Positions 10,662-23,978 of a DNA stretch of 64,000 bases are shown piece after piece (position 1 is the first letter of the stretch; each line of letters starts with the position of its first letter). The notes under the pieces were generated by a model. The model made no database searches. It saw only the letters and a list, made by a program, of their open reading frames with translations, and was not told the DNA's origin. Position numbers and translations under genes: made by a program. Source of the stretch: Magicicada septendecula (Eukaryota; Arthropoda; Insecta; Hemiptera; Cicadidae); the NCBI GenBank assembly GCA_034769895.1, contig CM068373.1, positions 195,838,134 through 195,902,133 on the forward strand. Direction: 5' to 3'.

Positions 10662-13136
10662 TTAGAGAGAGTTTGGGGGTTTGTTTCTCCTCCGCAGAGC
10701 ATTCAGGAAACGACAGATTAGAAGGTAAGAAAGGTGAAAAAAATTGGGCTCAGAAGATTGAGACAGACAAGTGGGACCATGCCACCAAAGCGAACAATCG
10801 CGCAAAACGTCGGGGTGACATCCCCTAGAAATGATATCAGCAGGATTATGTTGCGAATTGATATGATGCCATGTGTAGGTTTCAGTGAGACGCTGAATCT
10901 CAGCAACACGATTAGCGACGTAGGTCTTCCACCTAGAAGACTGGGCATGAATCCAGTAAAGGGATACCATGGAGTCAGAGTACAGGTGAACGCTATTGAT
11001 AAAGGAATGAAGAGCAGGGGTGACTTTGAATAAAAGTCGCGATAACAACAAGCAAGCACAGAGTTCAATGTGGGGTAATGACACCTGTCGTAGTGGAGCC
11101 ACGCGAGATTTAGAACACAAAAGGTGACAAGAGGCCGATGAATCTTGATAAATGACTCTAACGTAAACACAACACCCATAGCCCCATTCAGAAGCATCCG
11201 CAAACCCATGTAATTCAACTATCTTTGCCTTGGACTTGCTGCGAATAGAGCGTGGGACAATAATTTTACCAATTAGATATAACTTATCGCATAATGAACG
11301 CCAATACAAATATAATTGCTCAGAAATTGGCTCATCCCAACCAAGATTGCACAGCCACAGTTGCTGCATAAACTGTTTATAAAGAACAACAATTGGACCG
11401 ACGAGTCCGAGTGGGTCGTAGATACCCGCGATAATCGACAGGATTTTCCTCTTAGAGATGCTTGACTCAACTGGAAATGACTTGATGTCAAACAAAAATG
11501 AATCTGTAGAGTTGTTCCAAAGAATGCCCAACGTACGCACATTGCTTTGTTTGTTTAATGGGAGTGATAAATTATTATGATCCGTGACCACATTTGGTTC
11601 ATTTGATGCCCATTTATGCAGAGTAAGGCCATATTGACTCAACAACGTAGCCAAGTCAGATTTCAACTTGGTCAGATTAGAAACGGTGTCTGCACCGGTT
11701 AACAAATTATCGACATTGAAATGATTAATTATAGCTGAAGCAGCGTCAGGAAAAGCAGCTTCCTGATCTTTACCAATCTGAATAAGGCAACGAGTGGCCA
11801 AAAACGAGGCACTAGCAGTACCGTATGTTACAGTTCGCAGTACAAAATGTTTAAACTGTTCAAGGGGAGAATTACGCCACAGAATACGTTGATAATGACA
11901 ATCCTTATCGGACACTAGAATTCGTCGATACATCTTCTCGATGTCGGCGATCAGAACATAGTTGTGTATGCGAAATCGCAAGAGAATAGAAAAAAGATCT
12001 TGTTGGACATTTGGGCCTACCAACAAAATATCATTGAGAGAAAGACCATTGGTAGTTTTGGCCGAGCCATCAAAAACGACGCGAAGTTTTGTCGTGGAAC
12101 TAGAATGTTTAAAAACGGCACGGTGAGGCAAATAGTAGGTATTTGAAACCCTGGAATTAACAGAACAATCGTCGACAAGCGCCATGTGGCCAAGATCCCT
12201 ATATTCTTGAATAAAGTTTGCGTATTCACGCGCAAGCTCAGAATCACGCATGAAACGGCGTTCTAAACTTAAAAATCTCGCTTCAGCGGTAGCATAGGAC
12301 TCACCCAACTGGGGATTGTCAGACTCGAATGGTAATGAGACAACGAACCTACCCTCATCATTGCGATGAGTGGACTTAACAAAATGTTCCTCACAAACTG
12401 AATCGTTACTAATGGGTGCATTATCAAGGATGGTTTCGGTCTCCCAAAATTTCTCAAGAGACGCTAAAATTTGACTGTCGTTGTTTCTTGCCAAGAACGA
12501 AACAGCAGGTCCCTTAGAACGGCAATGTTTGGGCAGATTGCCTGCTAGAATGTAGCCTAACTTTGTTTCTTGTATAATAGGAAAGTTAGGACCACGTACA
12601 TATTTGTTAGCTAAAATCAAGTCTAAATAAAATTGTGCTCCTAAAAGTATATCTATGTCAGCTGATACGTTGAAATGTGGGTCAGCGAGGAAAACGTTAT
12701 CTGGGATATTAAAATGATTTATGTCGAAAGATTGTGCTGGCAGTTTATGAGTCAATGCAGATAAGACTGCACACGTAGCGTCAAAGCTGAACGTTTGATA
12801 GCGAGAAATAATACGAATAGATGCCAAATTAGTGGCACAACATGTCGCATTATTAATACCTGTAATCGGTATATTAGATTCAGTCAAGTTAAGTTGCAAT
12901 TTTTTAGCAAATGATTCAGTACAAAAGTTTACTTGTGACCCGGCATCTAATAAAATTCTTGCAAGCTGTCTGTTACCAGCCCGGTCGATGACGAACACGA
13001 CTGCTGTCGACAAAAGAACATTGTTTGCTGACTGGAGCTTAAACGAACAATAATTGCTACTGCTGGCAGAACCTTGTTTTGACACATTATTTATGTGCAG
13101 CAATATATGGTGTCGTTTTGAACAGATCTTACATGA
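10662..13136 (-). pseudogene. Protease-RT-RNase H region of BEL copy 2
   Basis: Same frame as gag but cut from it by the TAA at 13137-13139. It contains the last knuckle (CKIC..HH), retropepsin DAGS, RT with LIADIEK and RNase H (GFADASEW, YSDSMVSLYW). The RT box reads NVDN: besides the Asp to Asn change common to all copies, the Tyr is Asn here only. No ATG marks a start, as expected for a part of a polyprotein. The frame ends at 10662 through a shift shared by all copies. Confidence 0.88.
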
Positions 13137-14291
13137 TTATTTGGTCTTAAAATTAGGTGAAAAATGATCTGGTCTTAAACAATTAGTACAGCATTTATGC
13201 TTTAATATAAATTGCCCTCGTTCTGATATGCTTAATTCACGAAATTTGTCACACATGTAAATTGGGTGACTGGCCTTGCAGCATGGGCATAAATAATTAT
13301 TTAAAGTTGAATGATAACTCTTAAATGCAGTGCTGCTAGCAGAGTTTCGTAATTTATGTTTTTCAGACTTATTATTAAACTTTAAAGTCGGCTTGTTGAG
13401 CTGCTGTCCTGCATCTATCGGTAATGTATTTTCTAATAATTGTCTAGGTGCGTTTAAAAACTGTGTAAAGCTCTGAAAGTTAGGAGGATTATCGGGATCT
13501 ATAGACTCCTTCCATAATTTAAACGTGGAATGGTCAAGTTTTGCTGACAATAGTTGTACAGTAATGAGTTCAAATGAATCCACTGACAGTTGCATAGCTG
13601 CCAGCGAATTGACTGAAGACGTTATTGTATTTATAAATTCTGCTAAGCTTTGTACAGAGTCTTTGATTGTAGACTTTACTTCTAGCAAATTTTGAATATA
13701 ATATTTCGCTAATATGAATTTGTTATCATATCTAGCGGACAGCAAACTCAACGCTATTGAATAGTTCTCATTACAAATAGGTAAGGCCTTAATTAGATCT
13801 AATGGCTCATTTTTGAGAGATGAATACAAATAATGTAGTTTTTGCACTGAAGTTAGATCAGATCTGGCATGTACCAAATCCAGAAATATTGAATAAAAGT
13901 GCTGCCATTCTAAAATGTTGCCTGTGAAGCAGGGCAAACGTATAGGTTGTAATTGCACATTGCTAGTTAATACTTGAGATCCAGTCTGAACGTTGAAAGT
14001 TTCTATTAATTGCAAGATGTTAGCTTCGGTTGAATATAAAAGTTCTTCAACCTCAATTCTGTCTTCTTGAGCAGCGTTTATGTCCTTAGAAATTAATTCA
14101 ATTTCAGACTGTACCTCATCATATTTTGTTGCTAAACTCTTTAGACTTTCCAATCTGACAGTTAAAAAATGTTTAATGTTACTGTTTTTATCAAAATTAA
14201 TTATAGCAGAATTGATTCGCACTATGGCAGACTTTAAGCCGCCTCTCTTTCTAACCAACACCTTGAGGCCTTCTTCCGCCATTCTACGCAC
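13137..14291 (-). pseudogene. gag of BEL copy 2, ended by a nonsense codon
   Basis: 384 codons from the ATG at 14291. The N-terminal 300 residues are the BEL gag body (LESLKSLATKYDEVQSEIE, helical; GNILEWQHFYSIFLD); cysteine knuckles follow from about 336. The Gln codon CAA seen in copies 1 and 4 is TAA here and in copy 3. In this copy alone the Cys of SPNC is Phe, which would break a zinc ligand. Confidence 0.88.
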
Positions 14292-14597
14292 CTGTTAGTG
14301 ATGTCGTTGATGTCGTACCTTGTGTGAGATGTCCTGAAGCGTCGAGGCCGTGGAATAGATGGCAGATACACACGGACTAGATAGATGACTGCTCAATCTG
14401 GCGTGTAGGCGTTAACACATGGATGGTCTTGTAGTGGTGTTGTCACGAGGCTCAATGGCGACGAAAGAAATGCTGAATAACTCCCGACACGGTCGGATCA
14501 GCGAACATGCTGAATCGCCCGTGATGGCCAGAAATTGAGGTGGAAAAAATGATAAAAGCCGCTCTGGTATAAGTTGAAAGAAAGTAAAATGATGAAT

Positions 14598-14615
14598 CCA
14601 GGCACGGAGCGACCA
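14598..14615 (-). promoter_or_regulatory. Primer-binding site of BEL copy 2
   Basis: Minus-strand TGGTCGCTCCGTGCCTGG begins six bases inside the 5' LTR and starts with the TGG that pairs with the CCA of a tRNA. The matching tRNA could not be identified with confidence. About 305 bp of untranslated leader separate it from gag. Confidence 0.6.
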
Positions 14616-14621
14616 AAAAAA

Positions 14622-15045
14622 TGTTAGGAAGTTAATGTTTTAAATGTATTTGCCAGGATGCAGAAAATAATGATGAGCGTGGTCTGTATTTTAATACATT
14701 TATTAATGTTTCGTTACAATTTAATTTGAATTGTAAGATTGGCTAAGTCTGATAAGCATTTGAACCTTGAAAAAACCACGTCGGTTAAAAAATGTTACAT
14801 AGTAAATTGAGGCGCGAGTACGCGGCACTTCAAACTACATGAAATGTTGTAGGGCCTAAGGGCTACATAAATTGTCTCGACGACAAAAATAAAAATGAAA
14901 AAATGACAGGACGAAGCAGAGACGCGTTTACGTCCGCTGCCCGCCGACGTACGTTGCACTGTGTTTTAGCCTGATCGCGATAAGCGTGAGGCAGAGCGTA
15001 CAGATTAACCAACCTTTGAATATGAAATTACCACATTACTGTCCA
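14622..15045 (-). repeat. 5' LTR of BEL copy 2
   Basis: Shares 14622-15007 with the 3' LTR, with about 3 percent differences, then has 38-43 further bases ending GTCCA before the target duplication TGGCG. In element orientation it therefore starts TGGAC and ends AACA. Confidence 0.82.
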
Positions 15046-15713
15046 TGGCGTATTAATCATGATTTTCATATTATTATAATATTTTTGTTTGTTTGTTTCA
15101 AATAATAAATGAAGCATATTACAATTCGTAAAAAGAGTTACTCTTATTATAATTACACCTACACCCCAATTATTCATACACGTTGTTAGTAATGGTATAC
15201 AGAGTGTATGAGTTAAATTAATGTTCAAATTAAATTGCACAGAAGGGTAATGTGTTACATTTTGGCGTCCCAAAGCTCCTCAAATAAAAATTGAATTGTT
15301 ACATTTTATCGCTTCCAACGTGGGGCTATTCAAACACAAACATAATATATATTTAAAACGTTATACATTTTGTCGCCCATGAACGTGTGGCATGATCCCC
15401 ACCATTTGATTATTAAAATTTTTTTTAGCTAAATGGTTGCTCTAAAAAAAAATATAGGCGTGTTAAATGAAAAATATATTATATGTAATAATAATTATTT
15501 ATATTAAACAGTAACTGTATGTTATGTTAATTGTTGTGTACTAAAACACAACTAGCGCTCAACGAAAAAATATCATTGTAAAGTTGTAATTATAATATCA
15601 GTAGATATAAATACAAAAATAATAATAACGAAAGAATAAATAAAAATTAATAAGTCGGTTCCATAAAAATAATATTCTTAAATATTATAAATAAATTTTT
15701 TTTATAATTCAGT

Positions 15714-16227
15714 ATGACGACTCCGGGAAACTAGATATGGAGGTAAGTCGGAAAATGATGTGGGCCATGATGGATGAAATAAACACAAAACAGACAGAAA
15801 ATTTAAATAAACAGACAGAAAATTTAAATGCTAGAATAGACGAACCAAAAGAATTAAATAAAAACCAAACAGAAAGTTTATAAAATAAATTAGAACAACG
15901 GACTGAAAATTTTAAACAAGACACGATAAAAATCACGGAGAGTAGAAGAATTAACAGAAAAAATTGTTGATACAAATTTACGCATTGACACGATCACAGA
16001 AAATGTCTGTGGAATAATTGATAAACAAACGGAGCTAATATGTGAAAAGATAATATGTGAAGAATTCATAATAGTTGAAAATATGTTCGTAATTACTAAC
16101 GATAATTATAAAGAAGTAATTAACGTTAAGGAAGGGAAGCAAATAAAGGTTAATAAAACGTACCTTATTAATAGCGATATCCCAATTGTGAGACACACAC
16201 ACTAGTAGGTCACATAAGATGGCACAT
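15714..16227 (+). pseudogene. Broken gag-like frame in U2
   Basis: As in U1 but with an extra defect: a base is missing after GGGAAAC (about 15733), so the frame from the ATG at 15714 is lost after a few codons. The stop corresponding to 5031 is also present. Confidence 0.45.
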
Positions 16228-16411
16228 GTGAAACACTTAAGGCACCACACTTACGGAGATAAATATCACTGTAGGCCTAACGAGAAACGTAGTAAATTAT
16301 CTATACAAAACTCTACGCAAACGTGTGATAAGTATGATTTTAGATATACGCACGATAATTATATAACGATAATTATAACTGTAAGTATGAAACCTACAGA
16401 GGTTATCATAA

Positions 16412-16786
16412 AAGACGAACGAAAAACCGTCGACAGCTGTTCATATAGGCTTCAAACGGACTGACCTTACACAATGCATTAGTGACGAGAGAATTTTGGA
16501 ACGTGCTGAGAGAAGAGAGAGAGGTTATTCGTCGCAGCTAAGAAACAAATTCTTGCCGTACAAACAGGTGAAGTACACAGTCAAAATGAACGTTCACACG
16601 GTAAGTACGCTCAATAACGAGGGAGGACTACAATGGAATGTTGACACAAAGGAAACAATGTCCGGCACCTTGTCAAACAATATACGTCCGGTAGACGACG
16701 GACAATACAATTGTTATAATAGTGAGGGGTGTAAGATGGAACTAGACACTGAACTCAGAACTCAATACCCGAATGAAAATAAATAA
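16412..16786 (+). CDS. Unknown frame in U2
   Basis: Equal in length and frame to 5567-5941; a Lys to Asn difference (STLNNEGG) is the clear change. Product unknown; see U1. Confidence 0.35.
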   Translation, partial: KTNEKPSTAVHIGFKRTDLTQCISDERILERAERRERGYSSQLRNKFLPYKQVKYTVKMNVHTVSTLNNEGGLQWNVDTKETMSGTLSNNIRPVDDGQYNCYNSEGCKMELDTELRTQYPNENK

Positions 16787-18491
16787 TTATTTTAAATGAA
16801 AAAATATTATTATTAATTATTAATAATAAGAAATAATATGTGTAAAAAGATAAGAGTATAATTAAGAAATGTTATTTATTAAGGTTATGATAGCAAATAA
16901 AAAAAAATTAGTGGAAAGAAATAAGGAATTGAATAATAAAGAATGTTATGCTAAATAAAAGTATATTCAAAGAAAGTTAGGAAATGTATTATACATGGCA
17001 AGGTATGAAATGTGTAAAGAAATATGTAAGAAATGATAAGGAATGTTATTATTGATGTCTTATTAATATGGAGAAATGTTTAAAATGAGCAATCAATGCT
17101 ATAATTGTCAGAACGGCTGATCAAGCGAAAACTTCAAACTTAATGGAGATACAACAATGGACACAGAAGAAAGCGAGAGTGAAACGTCAAAGGGCAGAGA
17201 CTACTTAGGATTAAGGACTTCGAGAAAAATATCGTTGTTTTCTAAGACAGTTCCTCTGTAACCGATCATGTGACACACTACAAAGCTAAAAGAGTATTCT
17301 GTTACGAAGTGTATGTCAAGGTAAGAATGAAGGAAATTATTAGCGATCAGAAAGGTAATGTTAAAGAAATGTAATAGAAGGTAATGAAGGTTAATGTAGT
17401 ATATAAGTAATTTAAGAAAGTTTAAGAAAGATAAAGAATATTCATGTAAGAAATGGCTTAAGGAACAAAGGTAGGAATGTATAATTAAGATAATGTAAAA
17501 TTTCAGATTGAAGAATGGCATATGTTAAGGTGCAAAATGTTTATCAGTGCAAGAATGCAAGTTCATGTAGAAGTTTCTATACGTAAGAAAGTTTTACACA
17601 TAAAAATAACTAGGCCATTGGAAGCAGGTGGAAGGGGAACAATGAAAGGAGCAACTACGCTTACGCATTGTTATTAACTCGTAGGGAGAGGAGATAGAAA
17701 CTAGACTTGTACCCTCCAACTAAGGGAACTTGAACAATTAATATTCATTATCATGGTTAGTAATGTATAAATACAAATAAAAAAAAAAAATTTTGTATAC
17801 AAGTATTATGAAATATAAGAAGTAAAAGATGTCTAATGATAGAAAAAATATTTTAATAAATAAACTTATTAAACATTTTTTTTCCAAGTAGAGGAATAAT
17901 GCGACAATACAAGCAAAGGCTGTAATGCGCATACATAATATATTGTAAATATTTTAGTTAATTTCAATAATATATAATAGACGAGCAGGTGTGAGATTGG
18001 AAGCTGGTTTTCAAACAGGAACCAACAGGCAAACATCACGCGATTACCACTGCATGTGTGTATACAAGTAAATAATGTGTGTGCGTGAAGCCTGTCTGAT
18101 CCTGAAAGTTGCAATCTCACCCCTCAAGTAAATGACAAATTAAGAAAATATTTATTTTTAAGAAAACCATAAATGTTAGTGAGAAGGAAAAAACTTCTAA
18201 AAATATGTAAAAATCGGACACGAGTGCAGTGCGAATTGTACGTAATTCGGACAATCAGTGCGATTTTTAATGCATCATAATTATACTAGTAGTGTGAGCA
18301 TCATGATAATTGCACACCTCATAAATCATTAAATGAGATGCTATTTTATCGACGTGAAATCCGCGTTAAACAGTGCGATTGGCAAAAAAGTGCAATTATG
18401 TGAAATGAGACGAGAGTGGGGGTCTGTCACACGATGTTTCGAATGTCGACAGGCTGATTCCTGAATCGACAGGTGCAGTTTTCTGTGTGGA

Positions 18492-18498
18492 TATAAAT
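18492..18498 (+). promoter_or_regulatory. TATA box in U2
   Basis: TATAAAT in the same context as 7654-7660, followed by the CT-rich stretch and, further on, AATAAA. Confidence 0.45.
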
Positions 18499-19487
18499 AG
18501 AAGCCCAGGAGAGCTAATCGCTCTCTCTTAACAAACCATAGTCGTGGCGGTACGCTATGCCGGTCCGGGACGCGAATTTTTTAAACTATTTTGGACGAAG
18601 TTAGATTTAAAATCTAACATCAGTACGATTTTGTAACTAAACTTATAAAGTATCACGGTAATGTTTTTTTTTTAATTTGAAGTAATAAAAACAATAATAA
18701 GAAAATACCGTAACGAAGAAATCGTCGGACGTCAACAAGCAGTCGACATCTAAGAACATCAACTCCTGACAGAGTACGAGAGCACGACTAGCAGAGGAAG
18801 GAGATGCAGAGGACTGGAGACGTTTCTATAATAACGGCTACAGATCCAGAGTAACATGTCATCATAGTCTACAGCAGTCAATGTACCGTGGAGGACGAGA
18901 GACGAGAGGACGAGCAGTGAGGACAAGAGGACATCCAGGAGGAGAAGACCGAAGGAATCACTGGAGGACATGGGACAACTCTACGGAAATTAAGGTGACG
19001 AAAAACCAATACATAATTTTCAAAGAGAAAGACATTGAGAGACTCTAAAGTCAAAACAATTTTTGTAAACATAAATAATAAGCATGTAGATATAAACAAA
19101 ATTCAATGTAATTAATATGTAATCAAAAAGGTTATTTAATTATTTTTCGTAATGAACATAACGTAGAGTCATTGAAATTAGTAATTGAATTATTTAACTT
19201 TTCTTGATAAAAGCACATAACATAGAGTCATTTATAGTAATCAATTAAATGTGTTAAAATGATTTTTTTTAAAGCCATACAAAGGTATTAAGAAAGATAG
19301 AATAAGAATGCAGTAATAACTTTTAAATAAGCACACATTTAGATTGAGCAAGCAAGAAACATTATCATATTGACGAAAAGTATATATACGATAAGTAATA
19401 TAATATTTAGAATTTAAGATATGTTTGTAATGTTGACACGAATAGTAAAGACACTTTGAAACCATAGATAATGAAGATCACATGGCG

Positions 19488-19867
19488 TGTTAGGAAGTTA
19501 ATGTTTTAAATGTATTTGCCAGGATACAGAAAATAATGAGGAGCGTGGACTGTATTTTATTACATTTATTAATGTTTCGTTACAATTTAATTTGAATTGT
19601 AAGATTGGCTAAGTCTGATAAGCATTTGAACCTTGAAAAAACCACGTCGGTTAAAAAATGTTACATAGTAAATTGAGGCGCGAGTACGCGGCACTCCAAG
19701 CTACATGAAATGTTGTAGGGCCTAAGGCCTACATAAATTGTCTCGACGACAAAAATAAAAATGAAAAAATGACAGGACGAAGCAGAGACGCGTTTACGTC
19801 CGCTGCCCGCCGACGAAGTTGCACTGTGTTTTAGCCTGATCGCGATAAGCGTGAGGCAGAGCGTACA
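19488..19867 (-). repeat. 3' LTR of BEL copy 3
   Basis: Carries the same 3'-LTR-type bases as 8647-9025 (for example GATACAG, CCTAAGGCCTAC) and not those of the 5' LTRs. Confidence 0.85.
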
Positions 19868-20010
19868 GATTAGCCTCAATACAATGGTGTTTACCTCAAT
19901 GTAAAAACAAAGGTGCTTATAACTAACAAAATCTTCTTAGAACATTTGATTTAACACATGTTTGACAAGTACATACATTTAATTTTAAAGGAAAATAAAC
20001 TCTTTTTTTT

Positions 20011-20896
20011 ACTGTTCGTCTCTCGCAGGCACCAAACATAACTTATGAATTGGTCTGCGATAGGTGCCAGTAGGCGTACGAACGTCAACTACTTTAATTA
20101 AGTTGTCTGGGCCGGGAAATGTGGCGGTAATTACCCTAAATTTCTATGCTAATGGAGGCAAGTTATCCTCGATCAGCAAAACCAGGTCACCAATGGAAAC
20201 GTTTTCCTTTGCGAATTTCCATTTGTGACGTTGTTGCAATTGGTGTAAGTAGTCACGAGACCAAGATTTCCAAATGACTTGGACAAACTTCTGGAGAAGT
20301 TGCCAACGTCCAAGACGAGAGATGGGAACGTAAGATAAGTCAGGATCGGGTATTGCCGTTAATGGTGCGCAAATTAAAAAATGGCCAGGGGTAAGTGGCA
20401 CTGGATCGTTTACATCCGATGAAACGGCAAATAATGGACGTGAGTTTAGACAGGCCTCTACCTGAGACAAAACCGTAGTAAACTCCTCGAAAGTGAGTAT
20501 GGACTTGCCGACCACGCGGCGCAAATGATACTTTAAACTCTTTATACCGCTCTCCCAAAGACCACCAAAATGAGGTGACGAGGGTGGAATAAATGACCAC
20601 CTAATACCATGAGAGGTCGTAAAGGAATGGATTGATGAGGTGGCATCCTTATTATGCCAAAGATTGTAAAGGTCATGCAAAACGTTGCGGGCCTTCCTAC
20701 AGTTCGTGCCATTATCAGAATATAACTGGCTGGGTATGCCCCTACGGGCCATGAAGCGCCGTAAGGCAGCTATAAACGCATTGGCCGTAAGGTCGGAAAC
20801 CAATTCCAAATGAATGGCCCTGGTGGCTAAGCAAATGAACAAAGATACGTAGGATTTTGACAGAGTCCTAGATCTCTGCCCGCCATGACGAATCAT
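20011..20896 (-). pseudogene. Integrase core and C-terminus of BEL copy 3
   Basis: Core frame from 20896 with YSDNGTN and GGLWESG; stop TAG at 20144-20146 followed by an open C-terminal tail. Upstream frameshift as in copy 2. Confidence 0.83.
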
Positions 20897-21462
20897 GAAG
20901 GGACCACCATAATCAACTGCGCAGAATAGAAACGGCCGTGAAGGAGTAACCCTAGGAGGCTTTGAACCTGATGTTTGGTGTTAAATCTGAGACACTTGAC
21001 GCATCTACGAATGATGGAACGAATGACTATCTTGGCGTTAATGATCCACCAACGTTGACGAAGTGAATGATGGACAAGTTGAGCACCAGCGTGGAGTAGA
21101 AGAATATGCTCGCACTCGATTATAAGGCGAGTGATGTGAGCCGATGGATGCAAGACAATAGGATGCTTATTGTCATAGGGTAGTTGCGACTGCTGTAAGC
21201 GTCCGCCGACACGTATGACGCCAAACTCATCAAGAAACGGGTCCAGAGAAGACAACTTACTCCTAATAAAGACAGAAGACCCATTACGAAGGCAATTAAG
21301 CTCAGCAGCGAAGTGGATGGACTGGGATTGCTTTATGAAGAAATTAAGAGTAGAATGAATTTCGACGGGGGTAAGAACACCCGAGATTTTCTCAGCCCTA
21401 GAGGGTCTAGTATTTTTGATGAATGGAAAGCAATAAGCGTATACGCGAGTCAGACGGTGCAA
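20893..21462 (-). pseudogene. Integrase zinc-binding part of BEL copy 3
   Basis: Same 189-codon piece as 10051-10620, bounded by the same two frameshifts; differs at a few residues (CFPFIKN, EFGVIRVGG). Confidence 0.8.
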
Positions 21463-21503
21463 TGAAGAAAAGTCCTTTGAAAGATCAATAGGTAGGGTAG
21501 AAA

Positions 21504-23978
21504 TTAGAGAGAGTTTGGGGGTTTGTTTCTCCTCCGCAGAGCATTCAGGAAACGACAGATTAGAAGGTAAGAAAGGTGAAAAAAATTGGGCTCAGAAGAT
21601 TGAGACAGACAAGTGGGACCATGCCACCAAAGCGAACAATCGCGCAAAACGTCGGGGTGACATCCCCTAGAAATGATATCAGCAGGATTATGTTGCGAAT
21701 TGATATGATGCCATGTGTAGGTTTCAGTGAGACGCTGAATCTCAGCAACACGATTAGCGACGTAGGTCTTCCACCTAGAAGACTGGGCATGAATCCAGTA
21801 AAGGGATACCATGGAGTCAGAGTACAGGTGAACGCTATTGATAAAGGAATGAAGAGCAGGGTTGACTTTGAATAAAAGTCGCGATAACAACAAGCAAGCA
21901 CAGAGTTCAATGCGGGGTAATGACACCTGTCGTAGTGGAGCCACGCGAGATTTAGAACACAAAAGGTGACAAGAGGCCGATGAATCTTGATAAATGACTC
22001 TAACGTAAACACAACACCCATAGCCCCATTCAGAAGCATCCGCAAACCCATGTAATTCAACTATCTTTGCCTTGGACTTGCTGCGAATAGAGCGTGGGAC
22101 AATAATTTTACCAATTAGATATAACTTATCGCATAATGAACGCCAATACAAATATAATTGCTCAGAAATTGGCTCATCCCAACCAAGATTGCACAGCCAC
22201 AGTTGCTGCATAAACTGTTTATAAAGAACAACAATTGGACCGACGAGTCCGAGTGGGTCGTAGATACCCGCGATAATCGACAGGATTTTCCTCTTAGAGA
22301 TGCTTGACTCAACTGGAAATGACTTGATGTCAAACAAAAATGAATCTGTAGAGTTGTTCCAAAGAATGCCCAACGTACGCACATTGCTTTGTTTGTTTAA
22401 TGGGAGTGATAAATTATTATGATCCGTGACCACATTTGGTTCATTTGATGCCCATTTATGCAGAGTAAGACCATATTGACTCAACAACGTAGCCAAGTCA
22501 GATTTCAACTTGGTCAGATTAGAAACGGTGTCTGCACCGGTTAACAAATTGTCGACATAGAAATGATTAATTATAGCTGAAGCAGCGTCAGGAAAAGCAG
22601 CTTCATGATATTTACCAATCTGAATAAGGCAACGAGTGGCCAAAAACGAGGCACTAGCAGTACCGTATGTTACAGTTCGCAGTACAAAATGTTTAAACTG
22701 TTCAAAGGGAGAATTACGCCACAGAATACGTTGATAATGACAATCCTTATCGGACACTAGAATTCGTCGATACATCTTCTCGATGTCGGCGATCAGAACA
22801 TAGTTGTGTATGCGAAATCGCAAGAGAATAGAAAAAAGATCTTGTTGGACATTTGGGCCTACCAACAAAATATCATTGAGAGAAAGACCATTGGTAGTTT
22901 TGGCCGAGCCATCAAAAACGACGCGAAGTTTTGTCGTGGAACTAGAATGTTTAAAAACGGCACGGTGAGGCAAATAGTAGGTATTTGAAACCCTGGAATT
23001 AACAGAACAATCGTCGACAAGCGCCATGTGGCCAAGATCCCTATATTCTTGAATAAAGTTTGCGTATTCACGCGCAAGCTCAGAATCACGCATGAAACGG
23101 CGTTCTAAACTTAAAAATCTCGCTTCAGCGGTAGCATAGGACTCACCCAACTGGGGATTGTCAGACTCGAATGGTAATGAGACAACGAACCTACCCTCAT
23201 CATTACGATGAGTGGACTTAACAAAATGTTCCTCACAAACTGAATCGTTACTAATGGGTGCATTATCAAGGATGGTTTCGGTCTCCCAAAATTTCTCAAG
23301 AGACGCTAAAATTTGACTGTCGTTGTTTCTTGCCAAGAACGAAACAGCAGGTCCCTTAGAACGGCAATGTTTGGGCAGATTGCCTGCTAGAATGTAGCCT
23401 AACTTTGTTTCTTGTATAATAGGAAAGTTAGGACCACGTACATATTTGTTAGCTAAAATCAAGTCTAAATAAAATTGTGCTCCTAAAAGTATATCTATGT
23501 CAGCTGATACGTTGAAATGTGGGTCAGCGAGGAAAACGTTATCTGGGATATTAAAATGATTTATGTCGAAAGATTGTGCTGGCAGTTTATGAGTCAATGC
23601 AGATAAGACTGCACACGTAGCGTCAAAGCTGAACGTTTGATAGCGAGAAATAATACGAATAGATGCCAAATTAGTGGCACAACATGTCGCATTATTAATA
23701 CCTGTAATCGGTATATTAGATTCAGTCAAGTTAAGTTGCAATTTTTTAGCAAATGATTCAGTACAAAAGTTTACTTGTGACCCGGCATCTAATAAAATTC
23801 TTGCAAGCTGTCTGTTACCAGCCCGGTCGATGACGAACACGACTGCTGTCGACAAAAGAACATTGTTTGCTGACTGGAGCTTAAACGAACAATAATTGCT
23901 ACTGCTGGCAGAACCTTGTTTTGACACATTATTTATGTGCAGCAATATATGGTGTCGTTTTGAACAGATCTTACATGA
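21504..23978 (-). pseudogene. Protease-RT-RNase H region of BEL copy 3
   Basis: Protease DAGS, RT LIADIEK and YVDN, RNase H GFADASEW. Copy-specific changes include SPFEQF and GKYHEAA in RT. Separated from gag by TAA at 23979-23981. Confidence 0.87.

Larger units (their letters stand above)
8647..15045 (-). mobile_element. BEL/Pao retrotransposon copy 2 (complete, inactive)
   Basis: Full element of 6399 bp. Order on the minus strand: 5' LTR (14622-15045), PBS, gag, protease-RT-RNase H, integrase, 3' LTR (8647-9025). It is flanked by TGGCG on both sides (8642-8646 and 15046-15050), a 5-bp target duplication as expected for BEL. The single TGGCG at 40372-40376 is the matching unoccupied junction. 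Frameshifts and stops in pol make it defective. Confidence 0.93.
15046..19487 (+). repeat. U unit 2
   Basis: 4442 bp, the same layout as U1 with small indels, for example a shorter CA run near 16193-16203 and one base less in the start of the gag-like frame. PBS-like modules lie at about 15251-15390. From about 16790 to 18480 it is AT-rich with no gene I can support. Confidence 0.65.

Noticed and set aside
10734-11033. 99-codon plus-strand frame opposite BEL pol, repeated at 81, 21576 and 32422
   Set aside because: Shadow of RNase H on the other strand; its conservation comes from the recent duplication of the units.
10662-13103. Possible separate pol start at about 13103
   Set aside because: No ATG there; copies 1 and 4 show gag and pol in one frame, and the apparent start is only downstream of a nonsense codon.
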